NCBI GenBank assembly: GCA_012842085.1
Contig: DUTM01000006.1
Location: forward strand, 62,001 to 126,000
Reading direction: 5' to 3'
Origin: Mycobacteriales bacterium
GTDB lineage: Bacteria > Actinomycetota > Actinomycetes > Mycobacteriales > Mycobacteriaceae
DNA: 64,000 nucleotides
This document shows positions 9,570-18,622 of this stretch, piece after piece (positions within the stretch are counted from its first letter, which is position 1; each line of letters begins with the position of its first letter). The position numbers were made by a program, and so were the translations under genes. The notes beneath the pieces are model-generated. The model was not told where the DNA came from and ran no database searches. It saw only the letters and a list, made by a program, of their open reading frames with translations.

Positions 9570-9977
9570 GTGACTATGCGTGGATTGATTATTGATTATG
9601 CAGGCGTACTGGAAGGTCCTACCGCAGACGCCGACAGCTGGAAACAACTTCTTTCCGAACTGCGAATGAATGGCATCGGTATTGCAATTTTGAGCAATAT
9701 GGATGTTTCCGCAGTTCCAGAGCCGATGGCTCGGTGGAAAGAAGCCGGATATGTGGATGAGATTGTTCTCTCCTGCGATATCGGAGTAGAGAAACCAGAT
9801 CCGGATGCTTTCATGGCAGCCGCAGAAATGCTGGGTGAAAGCCATAAGGATTGCGTGGTGGTGGACGATTCCATCGTGAACGTACATGCTGCCGTGCAAG
9901 CGGGCTTTATTGTCGTCAACTACACTGCCTTTGACCGCACCGAAGCTGAACTTCGGCCACTTTTTGACTTGCACTAA
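9570..9977 (+). CDS. HAD superfamily hydrolase-like protein
   Basis: HAD-like protein of about 135 residues without a large cap. Motif I is LIIDYAGVL: the nucleophile Asp is present, but the second Asp (general acid in phosphatases) is Ala, as is common in the DYGGVL subgroup. Motif II is AILSN, the motif III lysine is in GVEKPD, and motif IV is VVVDDS. Loss of the second Asp makes ordinary phosphatase activity doubtful. The sequence reads GTG ACT ATG; the -10-like box favours the GTG at 9570, while ATG 9576 is eight bases after an AGAGGA. The stop overlaps the start of the DUF6912 gene by one base, so the pair is co-translated. Confidence 0.75.
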   Translation: MTMRGLIIDYAGVLEGPTADADSWKQLLSELRMNGIGIAILSNMDVSAVPEPMARWKEAGYVDEIVLSCDIGVEKPDPDAFMAAAEMLGESHKDCVVVDDSIVNVHAAVQAGFIVVNYTAFDRTEAELRPLFDLH

Positions 9978-10474
9978 TGCGCATCTATATTCCAGCCATC
10001 ATGGCTGATCTCGCAGCTTTTGTGGAGAAAGAGGAAGTCCTGGTGCGGGGAGGCACAGCCTTCGCCCTCACCCCGGCTCTCCGCGAATACTATGTTGCTG
10101 GTGACGATGAGGAACTCGAGCACATAGCCTTTTCGGATGCGGCACGCGCCTCACTCCGCATTTTGTACGGTACACCGGGACGGAAACGTGTCGTCATTTC
10201 TGCTGATGTGCCAGACAAACAAGTGACACTCCGGCCTGATCTCGATAGGGCCGTGGTGCGGCTCGACCGGGAAACAATCCCCGCCGACAGTGTTGCCGCA
10301 ATTCACGTTGATCTGGAGATGGCTGAAGAAGCAGTGGTAGCGGCAGCGGAGCTTATCCACGTCGCTGAAATGGGTGACGAAGACGCCGAAATAACGGTGG
10401 GCAATGCGGAAGACTATGAGCTTGCCTGGTATGCGCCGGAAGAGATCGGTTTCTTGCTGGAACTGTCGCAGTAG
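9977..10474 (+). CDS. DUF6912 family protein (Rv3231c-like)
   Basis: A 165-residue protein of a family widespread in Actinobacteria and of unknown function. The N-terminus MRIYIPAIMADLAAF and the GGTAFALTPALREYYVAGDDEELE segment (about 25-48) are family hallmarks. The C-terminal half is acidic (MAEEAVVAAAELI, GDEDAEITVGNAEDYELAWY). No signal peptide or membrane segment. The ATG overlaps the TAA of the HAD-like gene (TAATG), so the two are translationally coupled and probably work together. It converges with rsgA three bases further on. Confidence 0.75.
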   Translation: MRIYIPAIMADLAAFVEKEEVLVRGGTAFALTPALREYYVAGDDEELEHIAFSDAARASLRILYGTPGRKRVVISADVPDKQVTLRPDLDRAVVRLDRETIPADSVAAIHVDLEMAEEAVVAAAELIHVAEMGDEDAEITVGNAEDYELAWYAPEEIGFLLELSQ

Positions 10475-10476
10475 CG

Positions 10477-11547
10477 TCAGTCCTGCTCGATGCCAAGCTG
10501 CCAACTCTCATTGGAAGAAAGCGCAATAAGTAGTTCCCGAACAGCAGTAATGCGCCGAGCAAGTGGGCTGCCTTCCGGTTCCTGCGCTAATGCTTCATCC
10601 CATTCACATTCGGGATCGTAGGGTTCCCCGCGGTGAGTACAACCGCGGGGACATTTTTCTGCCAACTCGGACAGATCATCAAAAGCAGCAACCACCGTTT
10701 CCGGAGTAATATGCGCGAGCCCAAAACTGCGGATACCGGGGGAATCAATAATCCACCCGCCGTCGGGAAGCTCAAAGGCCATGAACTGGGTGGAGGTGTG
10801 GCGGCCTTTGCCGATTCCACTCACATCCCCAGTGGCGCGATCCGCTTCCGGAATTAAACGGTTGGCGAGGGTTGATTTGCCGACCCCAGAGTGGCCAATA
10901 AAAGCCGTCACCTTGTTGTGGAGATGGTCTTTCAACTCATGGGTTGGGTCTTCCATACCGCACAGCACTGTGGGCAGGTCAAGGCCAGCAAAATTGGCGA
11001 TGAAGTCGCTCGGATCCTTCAAATCAGTCTTGGTGATGCACAAAATGGGTGTGATTCCTGCAGCATAGGCGGCAATCAGTGCGCGCTCCACAAAACCTTC
11101 CCGGGGGGTGGGGTTTGCTGCTGCTACGACAATAAGAAGCTGATCCGCATTCGCAACCACAATACGCTCATAGGGGTCAGTGTCATCTGCGGTACGGCGG
11201 AGCACACTGGAGCGCTCATGCAGTCGCACTATCCGAGCGAGGGTCCCATCCCGTCCGGAAAGATCACCTACGACGTCAACCAGATCCCCTACGACCATGC
11301 GTTCTTTGCCCAGGGTGCGGGCTCGCACACAAGTGACGAATGTTCCAGCCGGCGAGTCTTTACTCTCCTCCAGCGTTATACACCCCCAACGACCACGATC
11401 GATGGTGGTGATGCGGGCACGGGTGGCATTCTCGTACGCTGGCCGTTTTTTGGTGCGGGGACGAGAAGTACCTTTGGCGCGAACTTTTACATCGCTTTCG
11501 TCATAGTCGTAGCGGCTGCGGCCGCGGCGTGCTGCACTCAGAGCCAT
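10477..11547 (-). CDS. rsgA: Ribosome small-subunit GTPase RsgA
   Basis: Circularly permuted GTPase that acts late in 30S maturation. In order: an OB-fold domain (about 45-120), then G4 (TKTDL, about 173-177), G1 (GHSGVGKST, about 218-226) and G3 (DSPG, about 268-271), the permuted order typical of RsgA/YjeQ. A C-terminal zinc knuckle follows with Cys299, Cys303, His305 and Cys314. The ATG at 11547 gives the start MALSAARR, which leads into DESDVKVR as in mycobacterial RsgA. A GTG at 11592 would add 15 residues and overlap aroA more deeply. It overlaps the 3' end of aroA by ten bases and is probably translated from the same message. Confidence 0.92.
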   Translation of the reverse strand: MALSAARRGRSRYDYDESDVKVRAKGTSRPRTKKRPAYENATRARITTIDRGRWGCITLEESKDSPAGTFVTCVRARTLGKERMVVGDLVDVVGDLSGRDGTLARIVRLHERSSVLRRTADDTDPYERIVVANADQLLIVVAAANPTPREGFVERALIAAYAAGITPILCITKTDLKDPSDFIANFAGLDLPTVLCGMEDPTHELKDHLHNKVTAFIGHSGVGKSTLANRLIPEADRATGDVSGIGKGRHTSTQFMAFELPDGGWIIDSPGIRSFGLAHITPETVVAAFDDLSELAEKCPRGCTHRGEPYDPECEWDEALAQEPEGSPLARRITAVRELLIALSSNESWQLGIEQD

Positions 11548-12851
11548 ACCTCCGGGGTAGTCGAGGAATCTTGTGAGAAGAGATCCGTCCACGCTTCCGC
11601 AAAACCGGGGAGAGTTTTGCTCGTTGTTTCAATATCCTGCACTTTCACCCCGGGAACCTGGAGCCCCACAATGGTGCCCGCGGTGGCCATCCGATGGTCG
11701 GCGTAGCTGTACCAGTCGGTGCCGCGCATTTCGCGAGGACGAATAATAAGGCCGTCAGCAGTTTCTTCCGCATCCCCGCCCAGCCGGTTGATTTCTTTCA
11801 CCAGCGCCACCAGGCGGTTAGTTTCATGGCCACGCAAGTGTGAAATACCACGCAGCTGGCTGGGAGAGTTGGCGCAGCAGGCTAAAGCCGCCACTGTGGG
11901 TGCCAGTTCGCCCATATCGCCCATATCAATGTCAATGCCGTTGAGTGCCGCGGGACCTGTTACAGAAAGCCCCTTCTTGGTGCGTTCTATAGTGCAGCCC
12001 ATCTGCTCCAAAATTCCGCGAATAGCGTCGCCAGGTTGGGTGGTGTGGACGGGCCAATCCGCAATAGTGACGGTGCCTCCAGTGATGGCGGCTGCCGCTA
12101 GGAAAGGCGTGGCGTTGGAAAGATCCGGTTCCACATCCCAGTCATAGGCTTTGATGGGGGTGGCCGGCACGTTCCACACATTGGGGGTGTGGGTGTCCAC
12201 ATGCACGCCATGTTTGGTCAGCATGTCGACCGTCATGTCGATGTGCGGCTGGCTCGGTACTGGTTTGTCGCTGTCGTGTTTGATGCGGATACCGTTGTCG
12301 AAACGCGCCGCCGAAAGCATTAACCCGGAGACGAATTGGCTTGATTCGGAAGCATCGATGGTGACGTCACCACCCCTTACTCGGCCGGTGCCTTCCACGG
12401 TGAAGGGAATGGAGGAGCCGTTGATCTCAACCCCGATTTCCCGGAGGGCATCGAGCACGGTGGAGAGTGGACGTTGCCGGGCTTGGTCATCGGCATCAAA
12501 GTAACTTTGGCCTTCCGCAAGTGCAGCCACACTGGGCAGGAAACGCAGCAGCGTACCTGCCAGGCCGCAATAAAGGTTGCCGCCGTGCAGCGGTTTGGGA
12601 GTGACCCGCAAAGTGGTGGCGGTTTTTGCGCCCTCGGGGATAACTTCCACAATTGACGTGCCAAGATTGCGCAGTGCCTCAATCATCAGGTCAGTGTCAC
12701 GACTGCGGAGAGCTCCCCGGATAGTGGAGGGACGCTCCGCCAAAGCTGACAGAATAAGGGCTCTGTTGGTGATGGACTTTGAGCCCGGCACGTGTACAAC
12801 TGCGTTGATGGGAGTGGTGGCGTGGGGTGCCGCGTAAATAGTGGGACTCAT
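11538..12851 (-). CDS. aroA: 3-phosphoshikimate 1-carboxyvinyltransferase (EPSP synthase)
   Basis: Sixth step of the shikimate pathway: transfers enolpyruvyl from PEP to shikimate 3-phosphate. The 437-residue product has the N-terminal [11 protein letters not shown], the [10 protein letters not shown] loop, the conserved SRDTDLM, a [10 protein letters not shown] substrate-binding segment, and the C-terminal YADHRMA motif. There is no RBS; a GATAAT hexamer preceded by TGC (extended -10) ends exactly six bases before the ATG, which predicts a leaderless transcript separate from the ABC genes 20 bases upstream. The 3' end overlaps rsgA. Chorismate made here feeds the Pab fusion and menaquinone genes elsewhere in the window. 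Confidence 0.96.
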   Translation of the reverse strand: MSPTIYAAPHATTPINAVVHVPGSKSITNRALILSALAERPSTIRGALRSRDTDLMIEALRNLGTSIVEVIPEGAKTATTLRVTPKPLHGGNLYCGLAGTLLRFLPSVAALAEGQSYFDADDQARQRPLSTVLDALREIGVEINGSSIPFTVEGTGRVRGGDVTIDASESSQFVSGLMLSAARFDNGIRIKHDSDKPVPSQPHIDMTVDMLTKHGVHVDTHTPNVWNVPATPIKAYDWDVEPDLSNATPFLAAAAITGGTVTIADWPVHTTQPGDAIRGILEQMGCTIERTKKGLSVTGPAALNGIDIDMGDMGELAPTVAALACCANSPSQLRGISHLRGHETNRLVALVKEINRLGGDAEETADGLIIRPREMRGTDWYSYADHRMATAGTIVGLQVPGVKVQDIETTSKTLPGFAEAWTDLFSQDSSTTPEVWL

Positions 12852-12857
12852 AACGCC

Positions 12858-12863
12858 ATTATC
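12858..12863 (-). promoter_or_regulatory. Extended -10 of leaderless aroA
   Basis: On the minus strand TGC-GATAAT is followed by six bases and then the aroA ATG. It falls in the 20-base gap after the ABC transporter gene. Confidence 0.6.
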
Positions 12864-12871
12864 GCAGTTCT

Positions 12872-14710
12872 TTATGTATTAGTACACGTGTTACTACTCC
12901 AGCGCTGTAGAAGATGGTTGAAGATGCTATCTTTCTGCTGTTGCAGTGCAGCCGGAGTACCTTGCTCCACAATCCTGCCAGCTTCCATCACCACAATATG
13001 GTCGGCCAGTAAAGCACTCGCCGGCTGGTGGGTGATCTCAATGAAGGTGGCGTCGGGGCGGGCTGCTTTCACCCGGGCGCTAACCTCATCGGCAAGTTCA
13101 CTATTGAGGTGGGACGTATATTCGTCCAGGACAAAAACTTTCGCATCGGTAAGAAGAGCACGCGCAATTGTTAGCCGCTGTACTTGTCCACCCGATAGTT
13201 CCGTCCCGAATTCACCCACCCGCGTGTTGAGCTTTTGGGGAGTACGAGCGATATCCTGGTCGAGTCCCGCTACCTGCAGGGCCTCCCACAGTTCAGCGTC
13301 GGTGGCCTTCGGGTTCGCAAGTCGCAGATTCTCAGCAACCGTGTTGTTGAACAAGTGGCTGTGTTGGCTTACTTCCGTTACCTCGGTTCGCAAATTGTCG
13401 GGAGCGATCGTCGTGGTGGGAACTCCATTAATGGTGATCTCTCCGGTATCTGGGTCGAAATGCCGCAGCAGCAGATGCACCAGGGTCGATTTGCCCGATC
13501 CGGAAATCCCCACAATCGCGGTGTGTTTGCCGCCTGCGAAGTCCAACGAAACATCAGTGAGGGCAGTTTTCTTACCCACAGAAGCATCCTTGTTAGGAGT
13601 TGTGGGGTCTAAATCGCGCACCGTATCGGTAATACCCGGGTAGCTGAAACTCACATTGGTGAAGGAGATTTTGTCGATTCGGCCCTCCGGCATGGTGGAG
13701 CCAGTGTCTGACACATAAGGTGGGCGTTCTTTGACGGTAATCATGCGTTCGGCAGCTGCGAAGGAACGCTCCAAATCATCCGCGAAGTCCTCCGTGCCGC
13801 GGGCAGAGCTAAAGACACCCAGTGCCACTGTGATGGCAATCGACAGTGCGGGAATATCGAGGACTCCGTCACGCACCAAACCGACCCCCACTACTGCAGT
13901 GGTGACGACAGCTAGCAGCCGCAGTGCTTCACAGGCTGTGCGGCGCAGTGCGGAGGTGACACGGTTCGCCAATGCGGCCTGGCCAGCCGCAGCGGATAAT
14001 TTATCCATTTCCGCCAAACGCCGGGGACCATACGCGAAGCCCAAAACTTCCCGCATTCCCTGTGTGGTGTCGGTGATGTGTTGAGTGAGGTCACCTCGCA
14101 CCCGCAACATGGTGCGAGCTGCGCGATGCGCCGGGCCGGAGTAAACAAAAGGCACAACATATGCTGCTAGTGCCACAAAAGGCGCAATAACAAGGGCGAG
14201 TGTGCCGTTGACGGCGAACCCTAGCCACAGTAATGCGGTAACCGGAACAACTATCGCTGCGACTGCTGGTGCCCACATGTGTGCGAAAAACACTTCAATC
14301 CGGTCGTTGTCTTTGGTGGCGCGGGCCAGCAGGTCACCGGATTTGGTGGTGTGTTGCAGGGCGGGGGCCTGGGGCCAGATTTTTCGGAAAAAGTCGGTTC
14401 GTAGAAGTTCCAAGGCGCGGAAAGCAACTAGATGGCCCAGGAATTGTTCAAGGTAGCGCATGATCGCTTTGATGAGTGCAATACCCACCATGGAACCAAA
14501 GACGATGCCAGCGGTATGGCTGATGGCAGTGGCGTCAGGGGAGGGGCCTGCAAGATCACTACCAATAGTGGTGAGACCCCAAGCGCCCACGGCAAGTAGC
14601 ACGATGGCCAGAATCTGGTCCACTATGCGTGCCAGGCTGGAGAAGAACAGTGGCCACAGGACAGGTTTGGTAACGCCAATAAGGTGTCCGGCGAGTTCGC
14701 GACGTTTCAT
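12872..14710 (-). CDS. ABC transporter, fused membrane and ATPase domains (second subunit)
   Basis: Half-transporter of 612 residues of the exporter fold: six membrane helices (about 1-300) followed by an ATPase domain with Walker [10 protein letters not shown], signature LSGGQVQRL, and Walker B ending [14 protein letters not shown]. It starts one base after the stop of the preceding transporter gene, so the two form a heterodimer. The pair is reminiscent of IrtAB, YbtPQ and CydDC. The DtxR-like operator upstream of the first gene favours a siderophore or iron role like IrtAB/YbtPQ, which have exporter folds but import ferric siderophores. No FAD siderophore-reductase domain is fused here. 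The substrate is an inference. Confidence 0.85.
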   Translation of the reverse strand: MKRRELAGHLIGVTKPVLWPLFFSSLARIVDQILAIVLLAVGAWGLTTIGSDLAGPSPDATAISHTAGIVFGSMVGIALIKAIMRYLEQFLGHLVAFRALELLRTDFFRKIWPQAPALQHTTKSGDLLARATKDNDRIEVFFAHMWAPAVAAIVVPVTALLWLGFAVNGTLALVIAPFVALAAYVVPFVYSGPAHRAARTMLRVRGDLTQHITDTTQGMREVLGFAYGPRRLAEMDKLSAAAGQAALANRVTSALRRTACEALRLLAVVTTAVVGVGLVRDGVLDIPALSIAITVALGVFSSARGTEDFADDLERSFAAAERMITVKERPPYVSDTGSTMPEGRIDKISFTNVSFSYPGITDTVRDLDPTTPNKDASVGKKTALTDVSLDFAGGKHTAIVGISGSGKSTLVHLLLRHFDPDTGEITINGVPTTTIAPDNLRTEVTEVSQHSHLFNNTVAENLRLANPKATDAELWEALQVAGLDQDIARTPQKLNTRVGEFGTELSGGQVQRLTIARALLTDAKVFVLDEYTSHLNSELADEVSARVKAARPDATFIEITHQPASALLADHIVVMEAGRIVEQGTPAALQQQKDSIFNHLLQRWSSNTCTNT

Positions 14711-14711
14711 C

Positions 14712-16454
14712 TTAGTTTTCCTCCTGTCCCGAGTGTGTGGCCGGCGGTGTGGTGTTCACTAACTGGCCATCTTGCAGGGTGAGGATGCGGTCCACATCGC
14801 GCAATGCGGTTGGGCGGTGCGCAATGGTGAGGACTGTTTTCCCGCGTCCCACTTTCTCCAGCGATTGCAAAATAGCGGTTTCGGAATTGATGTCTACATG
14901 GGAGGTGGGTTCGTCGAACACCATGATGGGAGCATCTGCCAGGATTGCGCGGGCAATCGCCAAACGCTGGGCTTGTCCACCAGACAGGGAGTAGCCGCGC
15001 TCACCCACCTCTGTATCCAGATTGTTGGGCATTAAGCGGACTTCGTCGGCAAGGGCTGCCTGCTCCAACGCATCCCACATTTCTTTGGTGGTGGCGTTGG
15101 GTTTAGCTATCCGCAGATTATCGGCCAAAGTGCCGGTAAAAAGCCAGGTTGTTTGGTTGACGGCGGCAGTGCCAAGGCGAATATCGGCGGCCGGAACATC
15201 CGCAACCACTCTGCCGTCCACGGTGACAGAGCCTGTGCGGGGTACCAGATCGCCAAGTACCAGACCCGCTAAAGTCGATTTACCGCCGCCGGAGGTACCC
15301 ACCAAACCGACGTGTTCACCGGGTTTAATGGTGAGGTTCACATCTTTCAGGACAGTGCGAGCATCGTCTTCGGAACCGTAGCTGAAGGTGACGTCGTGCA
15401 TGGTGATTGCACCGGGTGTAGCGGCAGCTACTGCAGCTGCGTGGGCGTTGTCACCATGGGCGCGCTTTTCTTCCGAAATGAGGCGGTAGGCGGGTTTTTC
15501 GTGGAGGAAGGCGCGGGCTTTGCGTTGGGCGGCAAGGCCACCCATCCCGACGTAGAAGAATTGGCCAATTCGGTCCAGCGGTTCCAGCATAAGAGTGGAG
15601 AGCAGTACCACCGCCACCGCTTGTCCGATGGAGATGCTGCCATTGCGGAGAGCTACATACGCCAAGAATGTGGCGAGAGTGATCATGGCAAGCGAAAAAA
15701 CTGCGTCAACTACCAAAATTACGAGTTGGTTTCCGAAAAGCATGCGCATCATGCTGACTCGGTTGGTTTCTCCTATTTCTTCCAGCTGGCGTGCGGTGCG
15801 TTTGGCGGCACGGAAGGTGCGCAGCGTGGTGAGGCCTTGGATGGCATCGAGATACTGGGCAGATAGTAACCGGCGGGCGCTGACAGTTTTGCCGGATACT
15901 TTCCGAAAAATGACTTCAAAGCTAACAATGAATAGCGGTACGAAAGGTATCACTAGCGCCAGCCAGCCGGCGATTTTCCAGTCCACGGTAGCGCCAATGA
16001 TGACGATAGTGACAATGGGCGCCAGCATGGAGCCGATCATGGGGCCGATAAATGTTTGTCGATAAAATGCGATTCGTTCAACATCATCGGTGAGCAGGCT
16101 GACAATGCTGCCAGTTCTTTCGGCACTACGTTCTTGTGTACCCAAATCCAGTAGATGTTCTACTAGGCGGTGACGGAGTTGGAGTTCCTCTTTGGCTGCT
16201 GAGCTTTGTGCGATGTAGAGGCTGAGTCCCACTGTTAATGCGGCAAGTGTGGCCAAGATGAAGGCGGCTACTATGCGACCAGTGGATAGTGGGTTTCCTT
16301 GGGTGGCAGCATCGACCATAGTGCCAATGAGAACAAATGTTCCGCCGGTGAAGGCTGTCGTAAGGATGCCGAGGATGACCGACAATCGGATGATGAGTTT
16401 TCCTTGTCGTGTGCCCATGGGATAGGCGGGTATTGTGCTGCGTTTGTGCCCCAT
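14712..16454 (-). CDS. ABC transporter, fused membrane and ATPase domains (first subunit, DtxR-box regulated)
   Basis: Half-transporter of 580 residues with six membrane helices (about 20-310) and an ATPase domain: Walker A GTSGGGKST, signature LSGGQAQRLAIARAIL, and Walker B IMVFDEPTSHVD with the catalytic Glu. It is the first gene of the leftward pair and ends one base before the second subunit. An AAGGA sits about eight bases upstream of the ATG, and a 19-bp DtxR-like operator lies 14 bases upstream of the start. I infer an iron-repressed siderophore transporter of the IrtAB/YbtPQ type; a CydDC-like thiol exporter is the main alternative. Confidence 0.85.
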   Translation of the reverse strand: MGHKRSTIPAYPMGTRQGKLIIRLSVILGILTTAFTGGTFVLIGTMVDAATQGNPLSTGRIVAAFILATLAALTVGLSLYIAQSSAAKEELQLRHRLVEHLLDLGTQERSAERTGSIVSLLTDDVERIAFYRQTFIGPMIGSMLAPIVTIVIIGATVDWKIAGWLALVIPFVPLFIVSFEVIFRKVSGKTVSARRLLSAQYLDAIQGLTTLRTFRAAKRTARQLEEIGETNRVSMMRMLFGNQLVILVVDAVFSLAMITLATFLAYVALRNGSISIGQAVAVVLLSTLMLEPLDRIGQFFYVGMGGLAAQRKARAFLHEKPAYRLISEEKRAHGDNAHAAAVAAATPGAITMHDVTFSYGSEDDARTVLKDVNLTIKPGEHVGLVGTSGGGKSTLAGLVLGDLVPRTGSVTVDGRVVADVPAADIRLGTAAVNQTTWLFTGTLADNLRIAKPNATTKEMWDALEQAALADEVRLMPNNLDTEVGERGYSLSGGQAQRLAIARAILADAPIMVFDEPTSHVDINSETAILQSLEKVGRGKTVLTIAHRPTALRDVDRILTLQDGQLVNTTPPATHSGQEEN

Positions 16455-16467
16455 AAAAATCCTTGAC

Positions 16468-16486
16468 TTAGCTTAGGGATACCTAA
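16468..16486 (-). promoter_or_regulatory. DtxR/IdeR-type iron box
   Basis: TTAGCTTAGGGATACCTAA matches the 19-bp DtxR consensus TTAGGTTAGCCTAACCTAA at 14 positions, including both outer half-site ends (TTAG and ACCTAA). It lies directly upstream of the first ABC gene, between a TATAGT-like -10 region and the start codon, where bound repressor would block transcription. Confidence 0.7.
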
Positions 16487-16575
16487 CTACAGCAACACTA
16501 TAAACTAATTTTTAGGCAAGCGCGACACCTTGTCGCTAAAACTATGGAAACTCAAATGGCTTACTTTGTAAAAGG

Positions 16576-17085
16576 TTAATCTGCCTTTAAATTTGCTGTC
16601 TCACATGCGATTATCTGCATAAGATCTGTTGGGGCGACTTCGATGTCCCAGCCTCTTTTACCTGCGGATACGTAGATTTTCTCCCACTGCAATGCACTAG
16701 TGTCTAGGAGTGTGGGGAGTGGACGGCGTTGCCCGAAGGGGGAGATTCCGCCCGCAACGTAGCCAGTAGTGGTTTCCGCATCTTTTATGCGCGCCATGGT
16801 GGCCTTCTTTGCCCCGAATTGGCGGGCAGTTTTCTTTAAATCCAGTTTTGCCGGCACCGGAATAATGGCAACCGCTAGGTCTGATTGCTGGCCACTTCGC
16901 TGCTGATGCAATTCGATAACAAGGGTTTTATAGATCTGTAGTGGGGAGATACCCAGTTTTTCCACCAGCACGTCCGCTGCTTCGGCTCCATAATCGGAGG
17001 ACAGATTGTCGTAGGTATATACCTCAAACGGAATGCCAGCTTCTTGCACAGTTTTGAGAGCTGGTGTGGAGACGCTTTTACTCAT
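16576..17085 (-). CDS. ybaK: Cys-tRNA(Pro)/Cys-tRNA(Cys) deacylase YbaK
   Basis: Trans-editing enzyme of the YbaK/EbsC family that hydrolyses mischarged Cys-tRNA(Pro). The 169-residue length is typical. Hallmarks are STPALKTVQEAGIPF at the start, the conserved Lys in QIYKTLVI, the LDLKKTARQFGAKKATMA segment, and the glycine loop TGYVAGGISPFGQRR followed by PTLLD. The start codon is preceded at exactly six bases by TACACT, consistent with a leaderless transcript. It is monocistronic, between the iron-regulated ABC pair and the sigH operon. Confidence 0.93.
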   Translation of the reverse strand: MSKSVSTPALKTVQEAGIPFEVYTYDNLSSDYGAEAADVLVEKLGISPLQIYKTLVIELHQQRSGQQSDLAVAIIPVPAKLDLKKTARQFGAKKATMARIKDAETTTGYVAGGISPFGQRRPLPTLLDTSALQWEKIYVSAGKRGWDIEVAPTDLMQIIACETANLKAD

Positions 17086-17091
17086 AATTCG

Positions 17092-17097
17092 AGTGTA
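17092..17097 (-). promoter_or_regulatory. -10 hexamer of leaderless ybaK
   Basis: TACACT on the minus strand, six bases before the ybaK ATG; no RBS is present. Confidence 0.55.
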
Positions 17098-17360
17098 ACT
17101 GCACCCCTGTAGGGGAGCATGCTGCTCGCTTTTGGCAACATTTCTTACTTATTGGAATACCTTTTCGGATTAGTTGGTTTGACGCTATAGAACCTTTTTA
17201 AGGAGGTGACGAGTCAGGCGTTTTTAAAGCTCGATCATCAACACAAGTGAAGAGTTGGAATTTGCGAGTTTGCGACCGAGAAAACCTAAGTAAAAAAGTG
17301 TGGGTTTTGGTCCTTGTCAGGAACCTTTGTTCGCTATAAGCGAGAGTTTGCTAGTAGGGT

Positions 17361-17387
17361 GGAACCTAGCTTTAGTTTCTGCCCGTT
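17361..17387 (+). promoter_or_regulatory. SigH-dependent promoter of sigH
   Basis: GGAACC (17361-17366), a spacer of 17 bases, then CGTT (17384-17387). This fits the SigH consensus known from mycobacteria (GGAAY-N16/17-CGTT). It lies 31 bases upstream of the sigH ATG and implies positive autoregulation. Confidence 0.8.
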
Positions 17388-17418
17388 ACAGCTTTAGCTG
17401 TCTAATAAAGAAGGGTTT

Positions 17419-18039
17419 ATGACAGTTACTTCTTCATCGGCTCCTGTTCGTTCTGCTGAAAGTCCTGCGGAACTTGCGGCGCGTTTTGAACGCGATGCAC
17501 TGCCAATGCTGGATCAGTTGTATGGTGCTGCGCTAGGAATGACTCGGAATCCTACGGATGCCGAGGATCTTGTTCAGGAAACTTTTGCTAAGGCTTTTTC
17601 TTCCTTTGCTTCCTATAAGCCAGGTACAAATCTGAAGGCATGGCTATACCGCATTATGACGAACACGTACATTAATGCGTACCGCAAAAAGCAACGTCGG
17701 CCTCATCATTCACCGGCTGAAGAAATGACTGATGCGCAGGTAGCTGAAGTGGCCAACCACCACGCGACAGGGTTGCGCTCTGCAGAAGTTGAAGCATTAG
17801 AGATGCTTCCCAATGCCACCATCCAGGCGGCGCTGCAGGGACTTCCGGAAGACCGTCGGACCGTGGTGTACTACGCGGATGTAGAAGGCATGCCATATAA
17901 GGAAATCGCAGAAATTATGGATACCCCAATCGGTACCGTAATGTCCCGACTGCATCGTGGCCGCAAACAGCTTCGTGAGGATCTCGCCGAACTAGCCGCT
18001 CAGCGGGGAATCGGGGAAACGGAGTCCGACGATGATTAA
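17419..18039 (+). CDS. sigH: ECF sigma factor SigH (oxidative/heat stress)
   Basis: ECF sigma factor of 206 residues, the SigH/SigR type that drives thioredoxin, mycoredoxin and chaperone genes under thiol stress. Region 2 (about 25-95) includes [26 protein letters not shown] and the -10-recognising [22 protein letters not shown]. Region 4 (about 135-190) has the helix-turn-helix ending [15 protein letters not shown]. The ATG follows AGAAGGG at a proper distance. It is transcribed from a SigH-type promoter and overlaps the downstream anti-sigma gene by eight bases. The mycoredoxin gene at 33457 is a plausible functional partner. Confidence 0.96.
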   Translation: MTVTSSSAPVRSAESPAELAARFERDALPMLDQLYGAALGMTRNPTDAEDLVQETFAKAFSSFASYKPGTNLKAWLYRIMTNTYINAYRKKQRRPHHSPAEEMTDAQVAEVANHHATGLRSAEVEALEMLPNATIQAALQGLPEDRRTVVYYADVEGMPYKEIAEIMDTPIGTVMSRLHRGRKQLREDLAELAAQRGIGETESDDD

Positions 18040-18508
18040 AACGAGCGACGCTAATAAGAGCCTTATGCAATCTGAAAATAAGAATTCCCAAGAAAGTGCA
18101 TCCGAGGTAGGAAAACTGTTGCGGATATCTGCTGTGGGTGGTCCATCACTATCCAAAGTGACTGGTTGTTCCGGTAACCCCACCAAGCCGGAATGTCCCT
18201 TGCACCACGTCTATTCGCTGATCGATCCCAATGTGGATGAGTACGACTCACTGGATTGTTCGGTGGTTGTTTACGACGTTCAATGTGCTTTGGAAGAAAG
18301 CGATGATCCCGAATTTATTGAGAAGCTGCGGGCGGAACTTGAGCGCTGCCCCGGCTGCGCGGACTTGTTGAATATGGAGAGCCGGATGCGTGAAATGATG
18401 CGCCGTGCCTGTGGACAACATGCTCCTGCCGAGTTGCGCGAAAAGCTGCAAGCTATGCTGCATAACGTCAATATTGACTGTGAGAACGGTGATGACACCG
18501 ACAACTAG
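18032..18508 (+). CDS. rshA: RshA-like anti-sigma factor with altered zinc motif
   Basis: ZAS-family redox anti-sigma partner of SigH, 158 residues, longer than the roughly 80-105 of RshA/RsrA. The family core is at about 74-145: Cys76 in LDCSVV aligns with RsrA Cys11, and ERCPGC gives Cys106 and Cys109. The His of the H-x3-C-x2-C zinc motif is replaced by Glu102. An extra N-terminal region of about 60 residues carries Cys46, Cys55, His58 and His59 (PECPLHH), which could form another metal site. Cys85, Cys127 and Cys150 are additional. The ATG overlaps the sigH stop. A later start is possible, but none has a clear RBS. Confidence 0.85.
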   Translation: MIKTSDANKSLMQSENKNSQESASEVGKLLRISAVGGPSLSKVTGCSGNPTKPECPLHHVYSLIDPNVDEYDSLDCSVVVYDVQCALEESDDPEFIEKLRAELERCPGCADLLNMESRMREMMRRACGQHAPAELREKLQAMLHNVNIDCENGDDTDN

Positions 18509-18550
18509 TATGACCGTTGCCTAGCATGACCGTTAGTTAGTGCAGATATA

Positions 18551-18582
18551 TTAAGGGCCCCACCAAGAGGTGGGGCCCTTAA
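18551..18582. terminator. Bidirectional terminator between rshA and whiB1
   Basis: A perfect 14-bp inverted repeat (18551-18564 with 18569-18582, TTAAGGGCCCCACC) with the loop AAGA. The flanking A and T bases let it serve both convergent genes. Confidence 0.9.
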
Positions 18583-18622
18583 TAATGCTAGGGTTGTGTT
18601 TTTGTGTTTAGCAGCTGTCTAC

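Larger units (their letters stand above)
17086..17418. other. Divergent intergenic region ybaK-sigH
   Basis: A 333-base gap. It holds the ybaK -10 box at its left end and the SigH-type promoter of sigH at its right end (17361-17387). In between, AAGGAGGTGA at 17200-17209 perfectly complements the 16S rRNA tail, but no start codon lies at a usable distance; the only frame is a 14-codon GTG reading frame (17206-17250) whose start overlaps the SD itself. A second GGAACC at 17320-17325 lacks a matching -10. No other gene is visible. Confidence 0.6.

Noticed and set aside
12872-16454. CydDC thiol exporter as the name for the ABC pair
   Set aside because: The arrangement is similar, but no cydAB is near and the DtxR-type operator points to iron; kept only as an alternative.
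17320-17325. Upstream GGAACC as a second SigH -35 element
   Set aside because: The nearest GTT is about 20-22 bases away, longer than the 16-17 spacer SigH needs.
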